Origin: Lachnospiraceae bacterium
GTDB taxonomy: Bacteria > Bacillota > Clostridia > Lachnospirales > Lachnospiraceae
DNA: 64,000 nt
Direction: 5' to 3'
Assembly: GCA_017437065.1 (NCBI GenBank)
Contig: JAFSBX010000029.1
Location: 1 to 64,000, forward strand
The position numbers and the translations under genes were made by a program. Shown here piece by piece: positions 29,537 through 39,453 of this stretch (position 1 is the first letter of the stretch; each line of letters starts with the position of its first letter). The notes beneath the pieces are model-generated. The model was not told the origin of the DNA. It did not search any database and saw only the letters and a list, made by a program, of their open reading frames with translations.

Positions 29537-29614
29537 TGAAATTTGAGTACCTCATTATTTTTCAGTCAGATTTTAGAAAAAATATTTTCAAAAAAAATGC
29601 TGTAAACCATACAC

Positions 29615-29757
29615 TTAAAGGTTTTCAGCACTTCTTCGGGTTGGGCTATTCTAAAAATAGTCAACAGCTCGTAGGGGAATCGAACCCCATGAAAAATCCC
29701 ATTTTTCTAGTGTTTATGCACATTTTCAAGCACTCTCTACTGTTACCCACTGTTACC
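29615..29757. other. Putative integration (att) region of the mobile element
   Basis: The stretch beside the integrase gene contains a tRNA T-arm-like sequence on the minus strand (29671-29688, GGGG-TTCGATT-CCCC followed by TACGAGC), but no complete tRNA can be folded. This is what remains at the end of an element that integrated into a tRNA 3' end; the intact tRNA would then be beyond the right edge. Two direct ACTGTTACC repeats (29739-29747, 29749-29757) just after the integrase stop resemble arm-type integrase sites. A 22-base stretch at 29615-29636 recurs with a one-base gap at 60277-60299. The exact core is not defined. Confidence 0.5.
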
Positions 29758-29763
29758 TTCCAT

Positions 29764-30945
29764 TTACAACACAGCAGCTTGATTTAACATATCTTTCTTC
29801 TCATTATTGCTCATACGATTGTAATAATAGTGCTTTTTCAAACAGGTAATATCAGTATGTCCCATCTGCTCTATCATAAAAGATTCTGTAATTGTATCAG
29901 CATCATACAACTTTGAGCCATATGTTTTTCGTACTTTATGTGGTGATTTGACAACAATTTGTAACTTTTTACAGTTAGAATACAACCTTGTTCTAAACAC
30001 ATAACTTCTTATTCTTTCACCATCCTGCATAAACACATACTGCCCAAACGGACACAACTTTCTTATCTTATCAAGAATCCACACACAATTATCAGGAACT
30101 ATTACATCTCGAATACCAGCTTCTGTTTTGGGTACATTTTTTATATCATAATGTGTTACTCCATTTTCATCTTGATAAATCGTCTCTGTTTTCGTTATAT
30201 GAATTATATTCCCACAAATATCTTCCTTATTAAGAGCAACTAACTCTCCAATTCTTAATCCTGTTTTAAACAAAAGCAACAAGCCCATATTTAGCAAGTC
30301 TTCATTTTCTCGAAGATAATCAACCATTTTCCCCTCTTCTCCAACCATAAATACTTGTTCATTATCTTCATGATGAATTTTCTTGAATTCATTCTTTGAA
30401 AACTCAATATCGCTTACTGCTTCCTTAATGGAGAACTTAACTAACCCTTTTTTCTTCGCATAGCGGAAAATGCCATAAATCAACGTTCTCATATTACTGA
30501 AGGCTTTTCTTGTCAATTCCAACTCTTGAATCTGTCTTTTCATAAAATCTTCTATTTCAAGTTCTGTAAATGATTGAATTTTATGTGCCTTTATTTTGCC
30601 AAAATACCGCTTGAAATCTCGCAAATATCTACTATATGTAGCGTTAGAAATTTCTCCACGTTCTAATCGTAGCTTTATCCATTCCAAGAAAACAGATTCT
30701 ATTGTAGGATATTCCACCTTATCCTTCATATAATCTATAATAACATCTTCCAAAGCCTGCAAGGTTTTTCTATGCTTTAATTTTCTATTACCTGCTTCAT
30801 CATAAAAACTTGTGTACCACTCCCCATCCTTTCCTTGCCATATCTTATATGGATGCATGTCTAATAATTCTTTTTTCTTCATTTGCTCCATGTGCTTCCG
30901 CACATCATCAAGATTAATTATGCCATTACTTATCGCATATTGCAA
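29764..30945 (-). CDS. Tyrosine recombinase (phage/ICE-type integrase)
   Basis: A site-specific recombinase of 393 residues that integrates and excises the element. An N-terminal AP2-like arm-binding region (WQGKDGEWYTSFYDEAGN) precedes the core-binding domain (about 80-170) and the catalytic domain. The catalytic arginine lies in TGLRIGELVAL, the HKVRKTYGSKLYD box holds the second conserved His/Arg pair, and the nucleophile tyrosine lies in CLKKHYYYN. The start is uncertain: the frame is open for nine codons upstream (FSDNDALQ), no ATG is present, and TTG at 30945 is the only usual start. It is the outermost gene of the element, facing the att region. Confidence 0.92.
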   Translation of the reverse strand: MQYAISNGIINLDDVRKHMEQMKKKELLDMHPYKIWQGKDGEWYTSFYDEAGNRKLKHRKTLQALEDVIIDYMKDKVEYPTIESVFLEWIKLRLERGEISNATYSRYLRDFKRYFGKIKAHKIQSFTELEIEDFMKRQIQELELTRKAFSNMRTLIYGIFRYAKKKGLVKFSIKEAVSDIEFSKNEFKKIHHEDNEQVFMVGEEGKMVDYLRENEDLLNMGLLLLFKTGLRIGELVALNKEDICGNIIHITKTETIYQDENGVTHYDIKNVPKTEAGIRDVIVPDNCVWILDKIRKLCPFGQYVFMQDGERIRSYVFRTRLYSNCKKLQIVVKSPHKVRKTYGSKLYDADTITESFMIEQMGHTDITCLKKHYYYNRMSNNEKKDMLNQAAVL

Positions 30946-31093
30946 TGCATCATTGTCACTAAAATTTCCTATATTAAATCACACTCCAATTCTCAAAAAT
31001 CTTTAATTATATAAAAAGGTGCTACAAATCAAATGTAACACTACAATATTCGATTTTTAAAATCATAAGCTATAAATCCACCCACAACAAAAA

Positions 31094-31224
31094 GAAGCCT
31101 ACGCTCCAACGCATAGACTTCCTAATTGTTTACATAGAAAAAGAGCAGGAGATGGTTACTCTTGCTCTTTTGATGATTACCGTTTAATTATAAAAGGACT
31201 CTTCCGTATGTCGAAGAAGTCCTT
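31094..31224. terminator. Three consecutive stem-loops between the integrase and the MazF-like gene
   Basis: This 390-base gap has no gene. GAAG...CTTC with inner CTA/TAG (31094-31121), AAAGAGCA/TGCTCTTT with inner GAG/CTC (31140-31172, followed by TTTTGATG), and AAGGACTTCTTC-type arms (31194-31224) follow one another. They probably insulate the integrase promoter from the long upstream transcript; the middle one is the best terminator. Confidence 0.55.
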
Positions 31225-31342
31225 GCGAACCGAAGTTCATAAACATTGTTTAAGTTGCAAGGTAGTTATTCAAAAGGAATAAGTCTTGCTATTCAGCATA
31301 CAAAAATAAAAAATATATTTTGTATGTAGTATTATAATACCA

Positions 31343-32122
31343 TCATGTAATATTTTTGTCAATCTTTGCTTTTAATTCAATTATTTCTTTTTGTAATTTT
31401 TTATTCTCATTTCTATATTTATCAGCTCTGGATTGATTACTTTTCCTTTGAATTGATAAGTATTCAATCCTTCTTTGATATTCATTGCTTTCTTCTAATA
31501 GTTTATTATATTCATTAGGGAAATATGTGTTAAGCATTGTATGTTTAATTTCTTCTAATAACTCGCATATTCCTAATTCATTAACATTCAATTTTCCCAT
31601 TCTATATAGGATTCTTGTCTGACTAATTACTTTTGCTTGATTGATATGAATGGCACAACGTTTACTAAAACCATCCTCTATATCCACAATTCTATAGTAT
31701 TTACTTCCATCTGGACTATCAATAGGATGATAACCTATTTCAAGATATTGTTTTTGTCCTGACACTGGCAATACAAATAAGAAATCTTCTATTTTTTCAA
31801 CTACAACACAAGGATGTTCGTAAGAAAGTTCTGGAGCATAAGATAGATTCCAATCAACCATAAAAATTTCTCCAATGTTAATTTCTCCGATTTTCCCATC
31901 TAAAGGTTGATGAAATTTATCATATCTATCTAACCAATCATTCATGCTTTTTATAAACAATCCAGTTTGATAAGATTTTGTTTTTTCAAATTTATTTATC
32001 AACTTAGAAAATAATCCAAATATAGACTTGGAAACAGTTTTATTGTCATAAGATAAAGTGTTTTTACATGTATCTACATTGTTTTTTAATTCATCTTTCA
32101 ATTCACGAATTGGTATCTGCAT
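31343..32122 (-). CDS. PemK/MazF-like protein with a C-terminal coiled coil
   Basis: A protein of about 259 residues. The middle (about 90-190) looks like the PemK/MazF fold: GEIFMVDWNLSYAPELSYEHPCVVVE, a strand ending in VLPVSG, and RCAIHINQAKVIS. By family MazF toxins cleave RNA. The N-terminal ~85 residues are helical and the last ~60 form a charged coiled coil (RADKYRNENKKLQKE), which plain MazF lacks. No antitoxin-like small gene is next to it. This longer form is frequent on Firmicutes mobile elements and may be a regulator rather than a free toxin. The ATG at 32122 follows GGAGAA. Confidence 0.7.
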   Translation of the reverse strand: MQIPIRELKDELKNNVDTCKNTLSYDNKTVSKSIFGLFSKLINKFEKTKSYQTGLFIKSMNDWLDRYDKFHQPLDGKIGEINIGEIFMVDWNLSYAPELSYEHPCVVVEKIEDFLFVLPVSGQKQYLEIGYHPIDSPDGSKYYRIVDIEDGFSKRCAIHINQAKVISQTRILYRMGKLNVNELGICELLEEIKHTMLNTYFPNEYNKLLEESNEYQRRIEYLSIQRKSNQSRADKYRNENKKLQKEIIELKAKIDKNIT

Positions 32123-32245
32123 AAAGTATTCTCCAATCAACGATAATATATACAATTATACACTAATAATTGACAGAATACCACAATTTTCCAATCCAAC
32201 CGCACCCATATCTCAGAGTGCGGTTTCCTTTCTTCAAAATTTTTA

Positions 32246-35200
32246 CTACCTTGTTATACTAGACTTCTGATAAGCATAATTGCTCATACCAAACACAGCC
32301 TTCTCAAGCTCAGTGCTTACTTTCATAGCAATTTCTTTGCTGTTAACATTTGGGCAATTTACAGTTATACCACCAACATTTACAGTCGGTTTGTTAACAG
32401 TATTAGTATTCACATTACTAATATTCTTCGTCAACATCTCCATATTTCTCTCAATTGCAGTCACAGGTGGTATAATCTGACTAGCAAGTTTATCTTGATA
32501 TGCTAAAAATTTCTGTGTCAACTCATAACCTTTATCACCTTCTTGCAACGGTCTGAGATAGGACGGAATTTCAACTTTTTTGAGAACTACATTACCATCA
32601 GCATACGCATTACCAAGAACAGTGCCTTTATTATTCATGATTCGCTTAGTTTGTTCTTCATTGAAGATTATTGTGTTGCGTGGCAAATCAGACATTGTAG
32701 GTGTATCAGTATATTCAACATCACCATTTGGATATACCGTTAACTCAGGTTGTCCATACTCAGAACGCAATGCATTTTTCTCATCATGAGGAAGTCCATT
32801 ATAGCCACCAGTACCATTAGCAAATGCTTTACCAACTGTACCTTCTGCATAACCTCTTGAATGTCCACCTCCACCATAAGACGAACCACTATTAGAAGAG
32901 TGACTTCCGCCACCTCCACCATTAGGTAAAGTAGGCATTCCGCCCAATTCAGCAATAGAATTAAAGGCAGATACCATTTTATTTAAAGATACGACACACT
33001 TATCAATAGTAGTAAGTAATTCTTCAAATAAAAGTTTCTCCAATGGTAATATTTCAGTTGCCCTATCATACTGTAACTGAATAGCACTGATAAGATTTTC
33101 AGCACCTTCGGCAGAACCAGATGTATTTGCCTCAGTTCCAATCAAATCAATTACATTCTGAACAGCAGTTTTTAACGCATTGAACTTACCAATTGTTCCT
33201 TCTTCTGAATCTTCTCCACCGTTACCAAGTGATTCTTCTGCTTTCTGTGCCATTTCTTCAATTGCACCAGTTAAGCTATTGGCAGAACCACTTTCAGCAT
33301 TAGCATTTAATCCAGCTTGTGCAACACCACTTGCTGCATTGTTATTGCCTTTGCTTGAAGCAGAAGATGAGCCACCACCAGAAATAGCATTTGTTACTTC
33401 ATCTACTTTGGCTTTAAGATTTCCAAACTGTGCAATAATTCCCAGTTCTTTATCTGCATCGCCTAGAGATAACTCACTGATTTCAGTTAAGGCTTGAACA
33501 AGTCCACTGACGGATTCATCTGTGCCAATGCCAAGAGCGTCTGCTACATTTTTAATCTCAGTTGCAAGGTCTTTAAATGCTGTAGCAAGGTTTGAAACCT
33601 TAGTCGATTCTGGCATTGTGTTTAAGGAATCTGAAATACCTGAGAGGTTTTCATCAACTCCTTCTGTGTTTGTGTTGAGGGTTTCTGCGGAAGAGGCTGT
33701 GTTGCTAAGACCAGTGCTTACACTACTCAAATCTGTTTTACCAAGGTTGTCAATGTTTTCCTTTGTTGTCTGTAATGATTTATCCAATGGAGCAAAGTCA
33801 GCACTGTCAGCAACTTCTTTCAGAGCAGTAACCATTTCATCACTACCAGAATGAATTTCTGTTAATAATGCAAGATAATGTTCTTTGAATGCTTGAAATG
33901 CAGAATCAGACATATTAAGAACTTCTTCTGTTGAGATTCCTAATTTATTGAAGATAACTTCCATTTCAGCTCTTTCTTCAATTTCTTTCAATTCATCCCA
34001 ACGAGATTTATAATCTTCAAGACCTTTAATCACTCCATCCCAATATTTCTCTGTTGATTCAATGAGGGAATCGTAATATTTATTTGAATTTTCTATCTTT
34101 TCATCCAAAGAATCAATAACATCTTCAAGACCTTTAATTTCAGTTTCCAAGGTAGAAATTTCTTTTTCAATACCTGCAATTTTGATACTTTCTTTGGCTT
34201 GTGTAACCGATTCACGGGCATCTCTTATACCAAATAAATCAGTATCATATTGCATCTGACCATCTTTATATAAAAGAACAGTCTTTTGATTCTGCTGACG
34301 AAGTAAGTCGAATTGAGCTTTTTGGAGTTCAATTTCTCGTTTTCTTTCTTCGCTGGCTTCATTAATGGCATCAATTTCTTTCTGTTTGGCATCAATTTTA
34401 GCCTGAATAGCATCAATCTGTGCCTGAACCAAGTCTTTTTCTGCTTCAAGAGCTTCTTCAGCAGCCTTTTTCTGTGCTTCTAAAGCATCAACGGCAGCGT
34501 CCTTCTGTTCATTAAATAAATCAATCTGGTCTCCAATAATATCTCCTATATGCCCGATTACGTTGCCCAAGTCTGAGAGTTCTTTTTCTAGTGCTTTTTT
34601 GTATTCTTCCACGGCATCTTTACCTGCTTTACCAGATGCTTTTGTAATAGGTGTGAAATCTACTTTAACATTATTGACTGCATTATTAATATCCGTTTGT
34701 AAAGCATTCAACTCTTTTTCATAATCAATAGGAATATGACCATCTGCACTGGCTTTTTCAAGATTTGCTATTCTTGCAGCTATAGCCGTTTGACCATAAG
34801 CCGTAGCAAGTTCCTTAAGTTCAGCAATCTTTTCGGCTGTGTTTAAATCTTGATTATTAAAGATTTGTTCAGCAGAGACTAACTGGAACAAATACATTCT
34901 TGCCGTTTCAGTAGCACCAGCTTGATTTAAGAATCCTGCTACAATATCATTTGATGCATTGGCAAGCTCGATGCCATGTTGTGTTGCAAATTGTTCTTGC
35001 AGTGCTAACGCTTCTGTTTGGGCATTTAACTTAGCAAATACAATTTCTTGGGCATTAGATACACCAATGCTTTCTAATAATGTGGCTACCATCTGAGCTG
35101 TACTGCTATCTAATTCCTTTGTAGAACTGACACCATTCAAAATAGCTGTGGCAAATTCATCCATGCTATTTTCAACATCTGTGGCGGTTGATTCTGTATT

Positions 35201-38146
35201 GGTTAATACTTTTGCTAAATTTTCAAAAGAAGAATAATCAATACTAATTCCTTCCATTTCGTTCAAGTCATCTACTGTGGATTTGATAGAGTCCAACATA
35301 GAAACGTCTACATTCTCTAATGTAAATCCATCCTCTGTGAAAATATCATTCCATGCATCTGATAATGAATCCATAGCAGGTTTAAGTTTTGTGTTGATTT
35401 CACTTACCATTTCTGAAATACCTAAATCGGTTATTTCAGGAGTAGCATCTTCCTCAATATCACGCTTCTGCTCTGCAAGATATTTTTTCAATTCTTCCAG
35501 CGATGCATTATCCAATTCGCATGAAAGCATGATTTTCTTATCTTCTTCTGATAACGTGTTAATCCAAGAAGATATTTGCTTATCCATATCCGATGAAGTG
35601 CTATATGTAGAACCATCAGACATATCTGTACCATGGGCAAATTTATCTTGCAAACGCTCCGATAATGTAATTGCAGTCCCGTCCGTATAATTCATCAGCA
35701 TATCATATTTAGCATATATGTCATCTAACATTGCTAATATATTATCTGTTTCTTCCGATATACCTGCAACAAGATTATCATCATCCGTTTGAAATTCACC
35801 TATGTATGTGTCTAATGCTTTCTGTACGGCAACAAGTACTTTCGTTTTGGAATTAATTTTATTTTGAATTAAATTAAAATCTGTAGAATCAACCGCATAT
35901 TTATCCTGCTCTTTCTGTAATGAATCAATCTCTTTATTTAATTCTACAATCTGATTCATGTAATCAAGAGAGGCTTGCATTCTGTCTCTATCCACATCCT
36001 GATACTTTCCTACTCCTCCAGCACCACGAGTTTCTTCATAGAATACTGTCGTACCTCTTGTTTTCCATACACCATTATCAGGAACAGATGTAAATACTTC
36101 TGTAGCAGCATCACTGGCATCTTTCTTAGCCTGTTTTTCCAAAGCTTCTTTAATGCGGAGTTCTCTTTCCAGTTCATCGTTTTGCTCTCGCAACTTCTTT
36201 AATGCTTCTTCATCGGTCGGGTCAATTTTATCTTTGGCAAGAATTTCATCTATCTTTTGCCCTGTAGTTTCCAACTCTGAATTAATTGTTGCGATTTCAG
36301 ATTGTAAGTCCGAAAGCTCTTGTGCGGATTTTTCTGCTTTCTCTCTTGCTTCTTCTGTAGAAATGGTAAGGGCATCATATGCCTTTGCCAACCCCGTAAT
36401 TGCAACTGCTGTAATTGTCACTATACCAGCTGGTGTACTTGCCCACGCCAAGGCTTGTTGTGCCAAATGGCTAGTTACTAATTGAATAGCCGTTCCTAAA
36501 CTCCTCTCAGCTACTCCCATTGCTAATATATCCGCAACAATGCTTCTTGCTCTAACCGCTCCCCATAATCTACCTGATACGGCAAGGGCTGCGTTTACCA
36601 TAACAATTTGTGTAGCCAATCTTCCTATTGGTGTATCTAAAGCAGAAATCACACCATACAATGCATCTAAAGAATATTTAATCAGAGAAGTATTGGCAAT
36701 ATTTGAAACATACTCTGTCCACCTTGCACTTACTCGTGCTGATTTTGCCTCCCATGAATCGAGATATAATTGATTTTCTTTGATTGCTGAATTTGCCGAA
36801 TCAAAGTATTCCGTTTGCATTTTCTTTACCATATCCCAATTCGACAGAATACCTGCAAGTACATTGGCTTGTCTCTTATCCGCAATACCTTCCAATAACA
36901 CACTTTGAGCCTCAGTATTTAAACTTGCCCATTTTTCGGATAATTCATCCAGTATATCCATTGGGTCGCGTAACTCTCTCGTTCCGTTAACAATTTCTTT
37001 TGTGGCTATCCCAACACCATTTAATGCTTTTTCTGCTTTCGCTATAGATTCATCATCTATGATTGTTCCATCGTCCAGTTCACCCTTAACCTCTCTAATA
37101 TTCATTAGCACTGTACGAATAGCACGAGATATTTCTGCACCTTCTCTTTGGGTTACTGCTGTACCAGTTCCGATGAGAGCCACCAAATCTGATATTTCAA
37201 GACCAGCTACTTGTGCCATAGACGCTGAAACTTGCAAACCGTCTGCCATTTTCTGCATAGACGTAGGATTAAGGTTCGCAATATTATTTAAACCATTTAC
37301 CACATCCGTAAGACTTTCAACATTGCCCTTTAGCTGATAAGCACTATCAACAGCAAGTAACATTTTATTTGCCGAAGAAGAACTCACATCACCTACGTTC
37401 TGTGTCAATAATGATACTTTACCAAGCTCTGTACTAAGCTCTTTATATCCACCTCTTGCAAACTCTGATACTGATTCCAGATATTCACTTGCAACCCTAC
37501 CATATTCCGTTGCAACACCGTAAGATGCTTTGCGGATTTTTTCAATCTCTTCTTCTGACATTCCTGTTGTTTTCCGCACATTTACCAATGCAGTATCAAC
37601 GTCTTTCATTTCTTTAAAAGATTTGCTAATTTCGTTTATAATACTAAACAGTGAACGATATACAATTAAATACCTAACTCCGTTAGATAAATATGTCACA
37701 AAATCGTTGGCATTTTCACCTGCTATTTGCATATGATTTCCAACATTCTGAACACCTTGTTCAACTTGATGCGTTACTCTATTATTAATGTTAAGAGTAC
37801 GATTCTGTTGAGCCAATGCCGTCAATGCTTGATTCTCTGTTTGTAAAGTTCTCTGACGAGAGATTTCCAATTGCTGTGATACCCTTAATCTCTCTGTCTC
37901 CAATCTATACTGTTGTTGTGCTTGCGTGAGATTTGCATTGATATTAACAGGTGTATTGTTTATCGTCCCCATTGTACGATATATCACATTTAATCTGTTA
38001 ATTATATTATCAAGATTTGTTCCATTGATATTCAGACTAATAGCTTGGTTATTGAGACGAGAAACGATATTTCTCACCCTATTTTCAACCGCTTGAACAG
38101 TGCTTTCATTTAAGGTTAGATTTAAACGTATTACATCATCAGCCAT
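32246..38146 (-). CDS. Phage tail tape measure protein
   Basis: A 1966-residue protein that sets tail length in siphophage-type tails. The TP901-type core lies at about 165-430 (DVDTALVNVRKTTGMSEEEI, IANLNPTSMQKMADGLQ). Hydrophobic segments near 530-590 are followed by long coiled-coil regions rich in Glu/Lys/Ala. The C-terminus has a Gly/Ser/His stretch and phage-type NGDVEYTDTPTMSDLP. At the usual rough scaling of 0.15 nm per residue it would specify a tail near 300 nm. ATG at 38146 with AAAGGAGG five bases away is preferred to a GTG two codons earlier. It is the last gene of a three-gene tail block; no baseplate genes follow. Confidence 0.92.
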   Translation of the reverse strand: MADDVIRLNLTLNESTVQAVENRVRNIVSRLNNQAISLNINGTNLDNIINRLNVIYRTMGTINNTPVNINANLTQAQQQYRLETERLRVSQQLEISRQRTLQTENQALTALAQQNRTLNINNRVTHQVEQGVQNVGNHMQIAGENANDFVTYLSNGVRYLIVYRSLFSIINEISKSFKEMKDVDTALVNVRKTTGMSEEEIEKIRKASYGVATEYGRVASEYLESVSEFARGGYKELSTELGKVSLLTQNVGDVSSSSANKMLLAVDSAYQLKGNVESLTDVVNGLNNIANLNPTSMQKMADGLQVSASMAQVAGLEISDLVALIGTGTAVTQREGAEISRAIRTVLMNIREVKGELDDGTIIDDESIAKAEKALNGVGIATKEIVNGTRELRDPMDILDELSEKWASLNTEAQSVLLEGIADKRQANVLAGILSNWDMVKKMQTEYFDSANSAIKENQLYLDSWEAKSARVSARWTEYVSNIANTSLIKYSLDALYGVISALDTPIGRLATQIVMVNAALAVSGRLWGAVRARSIVADILAMGVAERSLGTAIQLVTSHLAQQALAWASTPAGIVTITAVAITGLAKAYDALTISTEEAREKAEKSAQELSDLQSEIATINSELETTGQKIDEILAKDKIDPTDEEALKKLREQNDELERELRIKEALEKQAKKDASDAATEVFTSVPDNGVWKTRGTTVFYEETRGAGGVGKYQDVDRDRMQASLDYMNQIVELNKEIDSLQKEQDKYAVDSTDFNLIQNKINSKTKVLVAVQKALDTYIGEFQTDDDNLVAGISEETDNILAMLDDIYAKYDMLMNYTDGTAITLSERLQDKFAHGTDMSDGSTYSTSSDMDKQISSWINTLSEEDKKIMLSCELDNASLEELKKYLAEQKRDIEEDATPEITDLGISEMVSEINTKLKPAMDSLSDAWNDIFTEDGFTLENVDVSMLDSIKSTVDDLNEMEGISIDYSSFENLAKVLTNTESTATDVENSMDEFATAILNGVSSTKELDSSTAQMVATLLESIGVSNAQEIVFAKLNAQTEALALQEQFATQHGIELANASNDIVAGFLNQAGATETARMYLFQLVSAEQIFNNQDLNTAEKIAELKELATAYGQTAIAARIANLEKASADGHIPIDYEKELNALQTDINNAVNNVKVDFTPITKASGKAGKDAVEEYKKALEKELSDLGNVIGHIGDIIGDQIDLFNEQKDAAVDALEAQKKAAEEALEAEKDLVQAQIDAIQAKIDAKQKEIDAINEASEERKREIELQKAQFDLLRQQNQKTVLLYKDGQMQYDTDLFGIRDARESVTQAKESIKIAGIEKEISTLETEIKGLEDVIDSLDEKIENSNKYYDSLIESTEKYWDGVIKGLEDYKSRWDELKEIEERAEMEVIFNKLGISTEEVLNMSDSAFQAFKEHYLALLTEIHSGSDEMVTALKEVADSADFAPLDKSLQTTKENIDNLGKTDLSSVSTGLSNTASSAETLNTNTEGVDENLSGISDSLNTMPESTKVSNLATAFKDLATEIKNVADALGIGTDESVSGLVQALTEISELSLGDADKELGIIAQFGNLKAKVDEVTNAISGGGSSSASSKGNNNAASGVAQAGLNANAESGSANSLTGAIEEMAQKAEESLGNGGEDSEEGTIGKFNALKTAVQNVIDLIGTEANTSGSAEGAENLISAIQLQYDRATEILPLEKLLFEELLTTIDKCVVSLNKMVSAFNSIAELGGMPTLPNGGGGGSHSSNSGSSYGGGGHSRGYAEGTVGKAFANGTGGYNGLPHDEKNALRSEYGQPELTVYPNGDVEYTDTPTMSDLPRNTIIFNEEQTKRIMNNKGTVLGNAYADGNVVLKKVEIPSYLRPLQEGDKGYELTQKFLAYQDKLASQIIPPVTAIERNMEMLTKNISNVNTNTVNKPTVNVGGITVNCPNVNSKEIAMKVSTELEKAVFGMSNYAYQKSSITR

Positions 38147-38157
38147 AAGCACCTCCT

Positions 38158-38604
38158 TTAGTTCTTAGCTTTCTGAATCTGTGCGAACAATTCATCTTGT
38201 TGCTTTTTCAAATTTTCCAGTTTATCCGGTGTAAATTCTATAGCCAATGTTTCATTAAATCGCTGTATTGCATCATTACGATTGAAAACAATATTATTAA
38301 TCTCATTTTCAAGCATATCAACAAACACCGCGTAATCTAACCGCAATCTTTTGACACCTCTGCCCTTAAAATCTTCCGCTGAAAAATTATATTTATTATA
38401 CTGTTCAATACTCATAACTCTATCTTCCTGAAGTTCAAAAACCGATAAAAACCTTGAAAGTAATACTGTTTTTATGTACAGATGTTTCTTCAAAGAATCC
38501 ACTACTGTCACACCATTTTCATTTTTCTCCGTCACAAAATCAGCACCAACTAATGCCAATTTATAAATTTCTTCTAAGTCTGTTCCTTTATAATTGATTT
38601 CCAT
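38158..38604 (-). CDS. Unknown protein between tail genes, possible tail assembly protein
   Basis: A 148-residue protein with no motif I recognise. It is mostly helical, with a charged C-terminal helix pair (FTPDKLENLKKQQDELFAQIQKAKN as its last part, landmark QQDELFAQI). It starts with ATG after AGGAGG and lies 11 bases upstream of the tape measure gene. In tailed phages this position is normally held by tail assembly chaperones, which is the basis for the tentative call; there is no sign of the usual slippage between two chaperone frames. Confidence 0.55.
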   Translation of the reverse strand: MEINYKGTDLEEIYKLALVGADFVTEKNENGVTVVDSLKKHLYIKTVLLSRFLSVFELQEDRVMSIEQYNKYNFSAEDFKGRGVKRLRLDYAVFVDMLENEINNIVFNRNDAIQRFNETLAIEFTPDKLENLKKQQDELFAQIQKAKN

Positions 38605-38625
38605 AATATTTTGTCCTCCTGTATC

Positions 38626-39078
38626 TTATATGTATTTTTTAATTATGCCATTTGCATATTTGGTTGCTTCCTGTTGCACTACCTCAATAACATTTGTAGC
38701 TTCGCCTTTTCTTGGGTTATTGTTTGAACCTTTTATCCCATGGATAATACTTTCAATAAGTCCCTTTCTGAAATCCCCTTTGTCGAATCCTGAGTGAGTA
38801 CCCCACCCGTATAAACTTGGATTCACAGACATAAGTGCATCATCAAAGTAGACTTCAATACAATAGTTTCCCTGACCATTCTTTATTACTTTTCCTTCAA
38901 CCGCAGCTATCAATTCATATGTTCGCGAATAATCTGTGGGAGAGTATGATTTATACCATAATTCATCAACAGCTTCTCTCAACATATTTTTTGTTTCCAA
39001 CATAACCTGCTCGGCAACAAGATTTAGTTTAGTATCATATTTTTTCGTAATTTGTTGTAATTGTGCCTTAATACTCAC
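38626..39078 (-). CDS. HK97 gp10-like / tail-completion-type protein
   Basis: A 150-residue protein with an N-terminal amphipathic helix (QLQQITKKYDTKLNLVAEQV) followed by a beta-rich middle (NYCIEVYFDDALM) and the segment WGTHSGFDKGDFRKGLIESI. Size and layout fit the HK97-gp10/tail-component family involved in head-tail or tail-terminator functions. It begins at a GTG with AAGGAG upstream. It is the first gene of the three-gene tail block. Assignment rests on pattern and position, not on a catalytic motif. Confidence 0.55.
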   Translation of the reverse strand: MSIKAQLQQITKKYDTKLNLVAEQVMLETKNMLREAVDELWYKSYSPTDYSRTYELIAAVEGKVIKNGQGNYCIEVYFDDALMSVNPSLYGWGTHSGFDKGDFRKGLIESIIHGIKGSNNNPRKGEATNVIEVVQQEATKYANGIIKKYI

Positions 39079-39195
39079 TTTGTCTCCTTATGTATTTTTC
39101 TATTGACAATCCTTGTATGGTTATATATAATTGACAACATATTATATATTTGTGTGTAGTTTAACCATTTTTCAGCTTTAAAAAAATAAAATATA

Positions 39196-39381
39196 TTAAT
39201 GACTATCGAGATAATCGTTCAATTTGATTAAAGAACTTTCCCACAATTCTCTCTTCCCTGTCTTGAAATTGCTGAGTATCTGCTTTGGAATACCCACTTG
39301 TTTAGCAATATACTGTTGCTGACCTTCAATCATTTTTTGAATTAATTTTGCTCTTACAGTGTCCTGACTAATTTCTGTCAT
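39196..39381 (-). CDS. Small helix-turn-helix protein
   Basis: A 61-residue DNA-binding protein (MTEISQDTVRAKLIQKMI, then QQYIAKQVGIPKQILSNFKTGKREL) with a Cro/Xre-type helix-turn-helix. The ATG at 39381 has an excellent AAGGAGG; an upstream ATG at 39453 would add 24 residues with poor fold. It lies between a hairpin-rich gap and the tail block, so it may control those genes. It resembles the other small HTH gene at 39939-40154. Confidence 0.7.
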   Translation of the reverse strand: MTEISQDTVRAKLIQKMIEGQQQYIAKQVGIPKQILSNFKTGKRELWESSLIKLNDYLDSH

Positions 39382-39453
39382 AAATGGTTTACCTCCTTCT
39401 TTTTGTGTTTCACATATGAAATTTAATTCATAATAAAATATAGAAGCATACAT

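Noticed and set aside
29671-29688. A tRNA gene next to the integrase
   Set aside because: Only a T-arm-like stem-loop and a short 3' part are present; no acceptor 5' strand, D-arm or anticodon arm can be folded upstream. Treated as an att fragment.
36153-36485. Long plus-strand frames within the tape measure and polymerase genes
   Set aside because: They are serine-rich or low-complexity shadows of the strong minus-strand genes and have no ribosome binding sites.
32246-38146. The long protein as a surface or adhesion protein
   Set aside because: The TP901-type tape measure core and the lack of a signal or cell-wall anchor argue for a phage tail protein.
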